Assembly: GCA_905234015.1 (NCBI GenBank)
Contig: CAJOFK010000016.1
Span: 1 to 32,405 of the forward strand
Reading direction: 5' to 3'
DNA length: 32,405 bases
DNA from: an uncultured Ruminococcus sp.
Lineage (GTDB): Bacteria; Bacillota; Clostridia; Oscillospirales; Acutalibacteraceae
Part shown: positions 7,661 to 15,900 of the stretch, one piece after another
How positions within the stretch are numbered: the first letter of the stretch is position 1
Layout of the letters: every line of letters starts with the position of its first letter
Notes under the pieces: generated by a model
The model's input: the letters and a program-made list of their open reading frames with translations, nothing else
Databases searched by the model: none
What the model was told of the DNA's origin: nothing
Program-made: the position numbers and the translations under genes

Positions 7661-8893
7661 TTATTCAATTCTTACCTTTAACATCTTAATAACTGTCTTA
7701 GCCTTATAATTATCATTGCCCCCTGCAGTTATTCTTACCTTAAGCTTGTAAGTACTTTTTTCAGCTTTTTTCCATTTTGCAAAGGTAATAACTCCCTTTG
7801 AGTTTATCTTAAGATACTTTTTAATCTTCTCAGGCGCGCCCGCGAGCTTGCAGTTCACCTTACCCTGAGCTTTTTTAACTGTAATAGGCTTAATCCGCTG
7901 AGCCTTTTCCTTAAGCTTTTTTGCCATAATCGATACGGACTTAACAGTTACTTTAACAGGATTGGACTTCTTAACCCTTTCATTTGGTATCTCGGCAGCG
8001 GAGCCGTTAGCAGTCGGTTCGGTTGCCGCGGGCTTGGTTACCGCGGGCTCGGTTGTGACAGGTTCCGTAACGACAGGCGTTGTCACGCTCGGCTCTACTC
8101 CCTTTTCCGGCTCAAAATCCAGCTTAAACACCATTGTCTTAAGCGGTTTTTCACCTACAAGAGAAGCTGTAAGCATGCTGACAGCCAGCACATAGGTTTT
8201 TCCTGCTTCAACCTTAAAGGAAAGTGTTCCGTAGGATTCCGAATCATTCGCGTCAAGAAGCTTCATCTCATCGTTGTAGATATATCTGTAGGTTTTCCCT
8301 CCATTGCCCTTTGACGAAAAATAGAGCTTTCCGTTTTCATCGGGTATGATCTTAAAAAAGTGTGTATCTTCTCCGTTAATAATCTCAACATCCTCGACCG
8401 GCCTTGGAAGTCTATAGCCCCTCAATTCTCCGATATTTATGGATTTTTCAATTCTTTCAATCGGGTTATAAACAGTCGGCTCTATCTTCATAATCGACGC
8501 GCAGCCCTTATGGTCGAATCCATAATAGATTTCGTCCATTGTCACGATTTTATTATTTACAGCCTCATACATTTCGTATATACTTTCACCGTCGTAAACA
8601 TAAAGCATTACAACGTTCCCGGGTGTAATAATATTAAAGCCGAGGAATATATATGTATTTTCCATTTCCGAATCGACAGTATAGCATGCCAGAATCAAAG
8701 CGTGCCTGCCGGCGTTCCCGACCTGCCTCGCAGAATCAATATAATCTTTATATATATCGGTTTTTTCTCTGATAATATTAAGACATTCTTCATTAGAAAC
8801 AGTTATTTTATCCTCCGTTTTTGAATCAGCCGACGCTGTCATCGGTACAAATACAATCCAAAAGCATATAATTAAAGCTAATAATTTTTTCAT
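7661..8893 (-). CDS. Secreted protein with Pro/Thr linker and C-terminal Ig-like cell-surface domain
   Basis: The 410-aa product has a signal peptide (MKKLLALIICFWIVFVPMTASADS). A globular region of about 270 aa with no family I can name follows, then a linker of repeated T-E-P/T-K-P units (PVVTEPVTTEPAVTKPAATEPT), then a Lys-rich C-terminal domain of about 100 aa ('ITVKKAQGKVNCKLAGAPEKIKKYLKINSKGVITFAKWKK'). That last part resembles the small beta-sandwich repeats common in surface proteins of gut Firmicutes; only one copy is present. The track's start (MEAQF) lies inside the protease gene; I use the ATG at 8893, preceded by AAGGAAGGTG. The start follows the protease stop by one base (TAATATG), so the pair is translationally coupled and probably works together outside the cell. 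Confidence 0.75.
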   Translation of the reverse strand: MKKLLALIICFWIVFVPMTASADSKTEDKITVSNEECLNIIREKTDIYKDYIDSARQVGNAGRHALILACYTVDSEMENTYIFLGFNIITPGNVVMLYVYDGESIYEMYEAVNNKIVTMDEIYYGFDHKGCASIMKIEPTVYNPIERIEKSINIGELRGYRLPRPVEDVEIINGEDTHFFKIIPDENGKLYFSSKGNGGKTYRYIYNDEMKLLDANDSESYGTLSFKVEAGKTYVLAVSMLTASLVGEKPLKTMVFKLDFEPEKGVEPSVTTPVVTEPVTTEPAVTKPAATEPTANGSAAEIPNERVKKSNPVKVTVKSVSIMAKKLKEKAQRIKPITVKKAQGKVNCKLAGAPEKIKKYLKINSKGVITFAKWKKAEKSTYKLKVRITAGGNDNYKAKTVIKMLKVRIE

Positions 8894-8894
8894 A

Positions 8895-10940
8895 TTATAC
8901 ACCTTCCTTATTTCTGCAAATTGCGCTTCCATACCACAAGGGTGAAGTAAGCGTATAATTGTTCATAAGAGTATATGTTACTGTATATTCTCCGATACAA
9001 GGCGGTGAAAACTGTACGCTTGCCTTACAATCATTTTGATAATATGATGAATAAACATTACCATTAGGAGCAGTTATTGAAATTTTTATTGATGGGTACG
9101 CTGTATCTTGAACAGTTCCGTAAACACATATATTTTGTCCTTGCTGCAAGCTGTTGCCATTTATTGGATTATCCTTATTCCAAACCAAAGAATAGCAAAT
9201 ATCTTGGCTAGTATTATCAATATAAAAATAATTAACACTATTAAAGGCGTTTTGCGAAAGCATAGCACCATAATCGTAGTCATAATCCCAAAAATGAGAA
9301 TATGGATATAAGCCATTATACTCATTTACTTGCGTCATTATTTTATATGCTTTATAAATATTAAACAATCCCGCGCCTGTTCGTTTTTCAAATCCAGTTG
9401 AAGTCTGATTATTAACATTATAATTAGACAAATTACATGTTGCGGAAGCAATAAGTAAAGATTTCACCAAATAAGGTTGACATAAAATATATGTACCGTA
9501 TAGATAAGATAATGCACCTGCTAGTATAGGAGCTGAGCATGACGTCCCTGATACATAGTCTTGTTGAAGGGGAGTCCCTATGAGTGTTCCAGGTGATATA
9601 ACATCTGGTTTATAGGACAAGCTATTTGAACTACAATAAGAACTATGGTCGGCAGCTGATACACCTGTATTATAGTCATTATAATTTCCAACTACTATAG
9701 AATTATAACCCATAGCATTTTTTCCAACTGAATCAGCTGGATTAACATATTGAATATAATAACTTCCATCCCCATTAGCAAAAGCTTTCCGAGCGTTCCC
9801 GGACGGAATAACAAGATTGACTCGATGTTCTAAAGAAATATGATCAAGCCATTTGCTTTCATCATAATATTCAGAAGATTCTGAACTCCATAATAATTTC
9901 ATATTATTATAACACACAATAGAAACAGATTGATCAATTAACCATTCAATGGCTTCTTTATATCCTGTACCATCAGATGCACAATATAAAGACACATTAG
10001 GCGCAACACCCGAACCATACATGCTTTGCCCAGCTATTAAACTTGCAGACATCAATGCGTGCCAACGATTGTTAATCATAGTTTGATTTGACATTCTATT
10101 AACATCTTCATTCCTATAAATCATTTTATTGTTCGCTGGATTTTGTTCATCAAACATATGCTGAAAAACATTGTAATAATCCCCATAAGTAGGTGAATTC
10201 TTTACAACATATGGAATACTTATTTCTAAAAGACCAATTTTTGTATTTCCTACCCCAACTCCTTCATTAATCAAATCCGTTATCCCCGTATAATCTTTCC
10301 AACAAGTATATCTATTTGAATTTGATTTTGATTTTGTGTTATTCCTGTCACTTGAATCTATTGGATAATCAATAAATCCCTTTGAAATATTATTACTAAT
10401 ATATATTCTATTTACATATTTATTCCTACATATCTGTATTATTTTTGCTTTATTTGTTTCGATTTCAATATTTGGAGCATATTTACATACATATTTAATT
10501 CTACTAACACTATCATTATGTATTATTGAATTTAATGCATAAGTATTTTTGTATTTTTGTATTTGTGACGAAATACTCCTTTTTATATCTATTGTTTTCT
10601 TTAATTGTTTGAACACTTCTTTTTTATATGTATTATTTTTTTCATTTACATTTTTTAATACATCTTTTATTCTGTTATTAGGCATAAATAAATCGATAAC
10701 ATCTTTTGAAACAGTATTTTTCACCTTATCTAATACCAACTTTTCTACTTCGCCATAATCAATATCTTCTACCCAAATTGAAACACTAACCATTTCGTCA
10801 TCATTCATCTTCTCAAGTTTTTTTGATAGATTAGGATCTAATTTAAACGAATAATCAACGGCAGACGTAGTAATTTGTGGATAACACATAAAACCTACAA
10901 CAATAAAAAAAGTAAGTAAATAACAAATAAAACGTTTCAT
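8895..10940 (-). CDS. Secreted subtilisin-like (S8) serine peptidase with Glu in place of the catalytic Asp
   Basis: The 681-aa product has a signal peptide (about residues 1-27). A propeptide-like region follows ('MVSVSIWVEDIDYGEVEKLV' and a Lys-rich helical stretch to about 190), then an S8 domain (about 225-535) and a C-terminal beta-rich domain of about 140 aa. Visible motifs are the His block 'WHALMSASLIAG...GVAPN' (His294), the oxyanion 'IPSGN' (Asn382), 'KPDVISPG' and the Ser block 'SGTSCSAPILAG' (Ser467). The first triad motif, normally V-x-V-I-D-x-G, reads 'KIGLLEISIPY', so Glu239 sits at the Asp position. The gene is much richer in A+T than its neighbours and uses A/T-ending codons, suggesting recent acquisition. 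Its ribosome binding site is weak (AAAGGA, 12 nt away). It is coupled to the downstream Ig-like protein gene. Confidence 0.85.
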   Translation of the reverse strand: MKRFICYLLTFFIVVGFMCYPQITTSAVDYSFKLDPNLSKKLEKMNDDEMVSVSIWVEDIDYGEVEKLVLDKVKNTVSKDVIDLFMPNNRIKDVLKNVNEKNNTYKKEVFKQLKKTIDIKRSISSQIQKYKNTYALNSIIHNDSVSRIKYVCKYAPNIEIETNKAKIIQICRNKYVNRIYISNNISKGFIDYPIDSSDRNNTKSKSNSNRYTCWKDYTGITDLINEGVGVGNTKIGLLEISIPYVVKNSPTYGDYYNVFQHMFDEQNPANNKMIYRNEDVNRMSNQTMINNRWHALMSASLIAGQSMYGSGVAPNVSLYCASDGTGYKEAIEWLIDQSVSIVCYNNMKLLWSSESSEYYDESKWLDHISLEHRVNLVIPSGNARKAFANGDGSYYIQYVNPADSVGKNAMGYNSIVVGNYNDYNTGVSAADHSSYCSSNSLSYKPDVISPGTLIGTPLQQDYVSGTSCSAPILAGALSYLYGTYILCQPYLVKSLLIASATCNLSNYNVNNQTSTGFEKRTGAGLFNIYKAYKIMTQVNEYNGLYPYSHFWDYDYDYGAMLSQNAFNSVNYFYIDNTSQDICYSLVWNKDNPINGNSLQQGQNICVYGTVQDTAYPSIKISITAPNGNVYSSYYQNDCKASVQFSPPCIGEYTVTYTLMNNYTLTSPLWYGSAICRNKEGV

Positions 10941-11023
10941 AAGAACACACTATCCTTTCAGCCCACTAAACTTATTTTAAGTTATACAACCTTACTATGG
11001 GTAAATAAGGCGTAAACAGCACT

Positions 11024-11052
11024 TAATATATTGTCTATTGCTCTGCGACAAG
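11024..11052 (+). repeat. Direct repeat TAATATATT-N5-TTGCTCTG-CGACAAG, copy 1
   Basis: The 9-mer TAATATATT and the 8-mer TTGCTCTG, separated by 5 nt, recur exactly at 11274-11300. The first copy continues CGACAAG and the second TCAAG. The copies lie 250 bp apart and bracket most of the spacer. Confidence 0.5.
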
Positions 11053-11218
11053 TAAAACAAACAAAACTATGATGTTATTATTTGACAAATGCATCTTTAT
11101 ACTTTGTGAAATTTTAACTATTGATAAATCATAATAATAGTATATTTATAATAACATATTATTAAAAAACTTTAAAGGTTATAACTTGTAGAAAAAAGCA
11201 ACGTATAATTGGAGTCTA

Positions 11219-11248
11219 TTCACAAAAAAACACATACTTTTTTGTGAA
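11219..11248. repeat. Inverted repeat TTCACAAAAAA/TTTTTTGTGAA
   Basis: This is a perfect 11-bp inverted repeat with an 8-nt loop. It ends about 110 bp upstream of the RHH gene and about 280 bp upstream of the protease start. It could be an operator for the RHH protein or a terminator-like hairpin; the sequence does not decide. Confidence 0.5.
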
Positions 11249-11273
11249 CTAAATTTTTCAGTATATCATATGC

Positions 11274-11300
11274 TAATATATTATGTGTTGCTCTGTCAAG
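11274..11300 (+). repeat. Direct repeat TAATATATT-N5-TTGCTCTG-TCAAG, copy 2
   Basis: This is the partner of 11024-11052, in the same orientation, 59 bp upstream of the RHH start codon. Confidence 0.5.
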
Positions 11301-11358
11301 ATAGAATTATACCAAAGATAGAATGTAATTTTTATAAATTGTTAACAAAGGTATTATT

Positions 11359-11550
11359 ATGAAAAATTTTAAAAATGAACCCTTAAATATTAAAAAACGC
11401 GGCGAGAACGGCAACAGACTTATTACCATCAGAATAAAAGAAGAAACTTTATCACAGCTCGATAAAATCGCAAATGAAACCAACTATTCAAGAAATGAAC
11501 TGATAAATATTATTCTTAAACACGGCGTTGACAACATCATTATCGAATGA
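11359..11550 (+). CDS. Small ribbon-helix-helix (CopG/Arc-like) protein
   Basis: The 63-aa product has a basic N-terminal tail, then the RHH pattern: a beta strand 'RLITIRI', helix 1 'KEETLSQLDKIANETN', a turn and helix 2 'YSRNELINIILKHGVDNII'. RHH proteins bind DNA as dimers through the strand pair. No toxin gene is adjacent, so there is no evidence for a toxin-antitoxin pair. The start follows AAAGG by 8 nt. It is encoded next to the AT-rich spacer with repeats and may bind there, which is inference. A terminator follows directly. Confidence 0.8.
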   Translation: MKNFKNEPLNIKKRGENGNRLITIRIKEETLSQLDKIANETNYSRNELINIILKHGVDNIIIE

Positions 11551-11578
11551 AAAAGACGGCTCAATTCGAGCCGCCTTT
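11551..11578. terminator. Bidirectional terminator between the RHH gene and dapL
   Basis: AAAAGACGGCTC-AATTC-GAGCCGCCTTT forms a stem with one mismatch in a convergent spacer of 42 bp. The better T-run (GTCTTTTTC) serves dapL on the minus strand. Confidence 0.75.
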
Positions 11579-11592
11579 AAACTTATCATTAA

Positions 11593-12771
11593 TTACAATA
11601 CTTTCTTTATTCTCTCAATCGCTTCGATTGTATTATCCCTGTCGCCGAAAGAGGTTAAGCGGAAATAGCCCGCGCCGTTGTTTCCGAAGCCCTCGCCCGG
11701 AGTACCGACTACATTTGCCTTTTCGAGCAGGAAGTCGAAGAATTCCCAGCTTCCCATACCGTTCGGGCATTTAAGCCAGATGTACGGAGAGTTCTTACCG
11801 CCCGTATAGTAAATTCCGAGCTCGTCCATAGCCTCGGAGATAATACGCGCGTTTTCCTTATAATAATCAAGATTTTCTTTAATCTGACTGAGCCCTTCCT
11901 CGCTGAATACGGCGGCAGCCGCGCACTGAACAGGCCAGGAAACGCCGTTAAACTTAGTAGCCTCGCGGCGGTACCAGAGGTTATAGATATTATGTCCGTC
12001 GCGCTCAAGCTCCCTCGGAATTACGGTATAGCCGCAGCGAGTTCCGGTAAAGCCCGCGGTCTTAGAGAGAGAGCACATCTCGACAGCGCAATTTCTCGCG
12101 CCCTCAATCGCGTAAATTGAACGCGGGATATTATCCTCGGTGATAAACGCCTCATACGCCGCGTCGTAAAGAATAATAGCGTCGTTTTCGAGGGCGAAGT
12201 CAACCCACTTTTTGAGCTGGTCGTATGTATAGGCGGAGCCTGTCGGGTTATTCGGGGAGCAAAGATAGATTATATCGGCTTTTACGCCCTCGGGAGGCAT
12301 AGCCGCAAAGCCGTTTTCCTCGTTGGAATCTGCGTAAACTATCTTACGTCCTGCCATAATATTGCTGTCAACATAAACGGGATAAACCGGATCGGTCACC
12401 ATAACGGTGTTGTCCGCGGAGAAGATATCGCCGATATTTCCGCAGTCGGACTTAGCTCCGTCGGAAATAAAAATCTCGTCGGCGCTTACCTCTACGCCAA
12501 AGCTCTTATAATAGCCGGAAACTGCCTCTCTTACGAAATCGTAGCCCTCGTACTCGGGATATCCCTTAAATGTTTCTTTACGGCTTAAATCGTCGGCACC
12601 CTTCTTCATAGCCTCAACTACTACGGGAGCCAACGGAAGCGTTACGTCGCCGATACCGAGCTTAATAACCTTTTTATCGGGGTTCTTGCTGATAAAATCG
12701 TTAGTCCTCTTAGCTACCTCGGCAAAAAGATAGTTAGGAACCAGGTTGTCAAAGTTTTTGTTAATCTTCAT
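11593..12771 (-). CDS. dapL: LL-diaminopimelate aminotransferase
   Basis: DapL makes LL-diaminopimelate from tetrahydrodipicolinate in one PLP-dependent step with glutamate as amino donor, bypassing the acylated DapD/C/E route. The 392-aa length fits. Motifs are the DapL-type N-terminus 'VIKLGIGDVTLPL', 'FKGYPEYEGYDFVREAV', 'YLCSPNNPTG' (Asn174), 'ILYDAAYEAFI' and the PLP lysine block 'SLSKTAGFTGTRCGY' (Lys237). The ribosome binding site is AGAGGTGA. Its product is the substrate of the DapF domain encoded by the next operon upstream, on the same strand. A terminator and a separate promoter lie between the two. Confidence 0.93.
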   Translation of the reverse strand: MKINKNFDNLVPNYLFAEVAKRTNDFISKNPDKKVIKLGIGDVTLPLAPVVVEAMKKGADDLSRKETFKGYPEYEGYDFVREAVSGYYKSFGVEVSADEIFISDGAKSDCGNIGDIFSADNTVMVTDPVYPVYVDSNIMAGRKIVYADSNEENGFAAMPPEGVKADIIYLCSPNNPTGSAYTYDQLKKWVDFALENDAIILYDAAYEAFITEDNIPRSIYAIEGARNCAVEMCSLSKTAGFTGTRCGYTVIPRELERDGHNIYNLWYRREATKFNGVSWPVQCAAAAVFSEEGLSQIKENLDYYKENARIISEAMDELGIYYTGGKNSPYIWLKCPNGMGSWEFFDFLLEKANVVGTPGEGFGNNGAGYFRLTSFGDRDNTIEAIERIKKVL

Positions 12772-12794
12772 AAAATCACCTCTGTCACTTCAGT

Positions 12795-12823
12795 ATGATA
12801 CCACATAAAAGAATATAATGCAA
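12795..12823 (-). promoter_or_regulatory. Promoter of dapL
   Basis: On the minus strand CTTGCAT-N17-TATCAT, ending about 24 nt before the start codon, so the leader is very short and leaves no room for a riboswitch. Confidence 0.6.
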
Positions 12824-12918
12824 GTTGCGGAAAATAAAATTTCAGTTTTTACGCAAATCTTTTTATAATCTCGTTAATTTTGCATTAATTTTACCAATAA
12901 CTTGCTTCGACAATAAAA

Positions 12919-12943
12919 GGGTTGGCTCAAACCGAGCCAACCC
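12919..12943 (-). terminator. Terminator of the carA-carB/dapF operon
   Basis: GGGTTGGCTC-AAACC-GAGCCAACCC is a 10-bp perfect stem followed on the minus strand by TTTTATTG, 19 bp after the fusion gene's stop. Confidence 0.85.
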
Positions 12944-12961
12944 GACATTTTATAAAAAGTA

Positions 12962-15900
12962 TTAAATTTCTATAACTCCGTCGAATACCTTAGTAGCCTC
13001 ACCGGTCATATATACGGTATCGTCGGTGTAGTTGATTATAAGGTCGCCGCCCTTAAGCTTGACGGTGATATCCTCGCCCTTTTTACAGAAGCCGTTTTCA
13101 CACGCGGCAACCGCAACGGCGCAGGCGCCTGTTCCGCAAGCCCAGGTCTCGCCCGAGCCTCTCTCCCATACTCTCATCTTGATAGTATGGTCATTTAACA
13201 CCTTAACGAACTCGGCGTTGACTCTTTCGGGGAATATCGGGTCGTTCTCGAACTGAGGTCCGATATGCTCAAGGTCGAAGCCGTCAACGTTATCAACAAA
13301 TACAACGCAGTGCGGGTTACCCATAGATACGCAGGTAACGTCGTAGTCCTTACCGCCGATTGTTACGCGCTCGCTTATCATACGGCTCTTTTCGCTCTTA
13401 ACGGGGATATTCTTCGGGTTGAGCTCCGCCTTACCCATATCAACTCTGAGGGTAGTTACCTCGCCGTCCTGAGTAAACGCCTTGAGGTTCTTGATACCGC
13501 TTAAGGTTTCAATTCTCAGCTCGTCGCGCTCGTTTATATCCATCATATTATGGTCGTAGAGGAATTTACCGACGCAGCGGATACCGTTACCGCACATCTT
13601 GCCCTCACTTCCGTCGAGGTTAAACATACGCATTTTAGCGTCAGCTACCTCAGAGGGACATACGAGAATAATTCCGTCGCCGCCGATACCGAAGTGACGG
13701 TCGGAAAGTCTAACCGAAAGCGCCTCGGGGTTGTTGATTTCCTGGTCGAAGGTGCTGCAGTAGATATAGTCGTTGCCGGCACCCTGCATTTTCGTGAATT
13801 TAAGCATCATCTTATCTGAACGCATATTGTTAATATCTACAAGCTCCGTGCTGACCTGAGAATAACGGCTTCTCAGGCAGTCCGCGAGAGCGTTCGCGGT
13901 ATCGAGCGAGGTAAGACAGGGAATATTTCTTTCAACGGTCTTACGTCTGATTTTAACGGAGTCACGGCTCGGAATTCTTCCCTTTGCCGAGGTTGAAATA
14001 ACGTACTGGATTTTTCCGCTTTCAATGAGCGAGATAGTATTGTTATGCTCGCTTTCGTGAATCTTCTTAACTATAGCGGCGTCGATGTTATATGATTTTA
14101 ATACGTCTGCCGTACCCTCGGTAGCGTAGATAGTAAAGCCCATATCGGAATACTTTTTAACGATATCGCCGATTTCAGCCTTATCGGAGTTACGGACGGT
14201 TACGAGTACGCCGCCGCCGTGCTTCATCTTATATCCGGCGCCGATAAGTCCCTTGTAAAGCGCTTCCTCCAAGGTTCCGGCAACGCCTAATACCTCGCCG
14301 GTAGACTTCATCTCGGGACCTAAGTGGTTATCAACGTTTATAAGCTTCTCAAAGCTGAATACGGGAACCTTAACCGCATAGTAAGGCGACTTCTTATAAA
14401 GTCCGGTGCCGTAGCCCATATCCCTGAGCTTTTCGCCGAGCATAGCCTTCGTAGCAAGGTCAACCATAGGAACTCCCGTAACCTTGCTGATATACGGAAT
14501 CGTACGCGATGAACGCGGGTTAACCTCAATAACGTTGAGCTGGCCGTTATATACAATGTACTGAATATTAACGAGTCCCTTTGTCTTTAAGGAAAGCGCG
14601 AGATTTCTCGTAGCCTCGATAATAATATCTACCATATCGTCGGTAACGTTCCACGCCGGATAAACCGCGATAGAGTCGCCGGAATGAACGCCCGAACGCT
14701 CGACGTGCTCCATAATACCGGGTATAAGGATATCCTCACCGTCGCAGATAGCGTCAACCTCAAGCTCGGTACCCATAAGGTACTTGTCGATAAGAATCGG
14801 GTTCTCAATCTCCTGAGCGAGAATAATCGCCATATACTCTCTTACGTCAGCCTCGTTAAAGGCGATAATCATATTCTGACCGCCGAGTACATACGAAGGA
14901 CGAAGCAGTACGGGATAACCGATTTTATCCGCTGCCTCGAGCGCTTCCTCAAGAGTCATTACGGTAACGCCCTTTGCGCGCGCAATATTATGCTTTTCAA
15001 GCAGTTCCTCAAAACGCTCTCTGTCCTCAGCCATATCAATAGCGTCGTAGGAGGTTCCGAGGATATTTACGCCCTGCTTGTCGAGGAACTGAGTGAGCTT
15101 AATCGCTGTCTGACCGCCGAACGCGACAACAACGCCGTAGGGCTTTTCGGTAGCGATAATACCCATAACGTCCTCGTTGGTAAGCGGCTCAAAGTAAAGC
15201 CTGTCGGCTGTATCGAAGTCGGTGGAAACCGTCTCGGGGTTATTGTTTACGATAACAACCTCAAAGCCCGCCTTTTTAAGCGCCCATACGCAGTGAACGG
15301 AGGCGTAGTCGAACTCGATACCCTGACCGATACGGATAGGACCTGAGCCGAATACGATAACAGTCTTTTTATCGCTGTTTCTTTCTTTTATAAACTCCTC
15401 AGCCTCATTCTCCTTATCAAAGGTCGAATAGAAGTAGGGTGTTTCCGCGTTGAACTCCGCCGCGCAGGTATCAACCATTTTATAAACGGGTACGAGCGGA
15501 TTTTCTATAGTCTGATCAGAATACTTCTCGATAGTGCGGTCTAAGAAACCGATTTCCTTAGCTTCTTTATAAAGCTCGTCGGTAAGCGGTTCGCTCTTAA
15601 GCGCCTCGCCTACCTTGATGATATTGATAAGCTTCTCTAAGAACCACTCGTCAATTAAAGTGATTTCGTGGATTTTATCAACTGAGATTCCGCGCTTTAA
15701 CGCCTCGTAAACACAGAACATTCTGAGGTCGTCGCAAACGCTCAGGCGGTCGAGGATTGAAGCGTCGCTCATTTCCTCAAACATCTCGTCGTCAAGGGTA
15801 TCGTGAGAAATTTCGGCTCCGCGGACAGCCTTCATAATAGCCTGCTCAAAGGTCGGAGCGATAGCCATAACCTCGCCGGTCGCCTTCATCTGAGTTCCGA

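Larger units (their letters stand above)
10941..11358. other. AT-rich gene-free spacer between protease and RHH genes
   Basis: This is a 418-bp divergent spacer with no ORF of note and very low GC. It holds two copies of TAATATATT-N5-TTGCTCTG and an 11-bp inverted repeat, listed separately. No strong promoter match is clear for either flanking gene. The composition continues that of the protease gene. Confidence 0.5.

Noticed and set aside
7441-7668. 75-aa minus-strand ORF between the broken genes
   Set aside because: It is antisense to the 3' fragment at 7421-7602 and reads through its terminator.
8360-8824. 154-aa + strand ORF
   Set aside because: Antisense to the secreted Ig-like protein gene, which has a signal peptide, linker and coupled start.
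11359-11550. Antitoxin of a toxin-antitoxin pair
   Set aside because: The RHH fold fits an antitoxin, but no toxin-like ORF is adjacent; the gene is followed at once by a terminator.
13798-13830. Separate dapF gene starting at ATGATG (13810)
   Set aside because: No ribosome binding site precedes it and no stop ends carB before it; the frame is continuous, so a fusion is the simpler reading.
14684-15346. 220-aa ORF on the + strand
   Set aside because: It lies wholly antisense inside carB-dapF, has no ribosome site and resembles no protein; it is a shadow of biased codon use.
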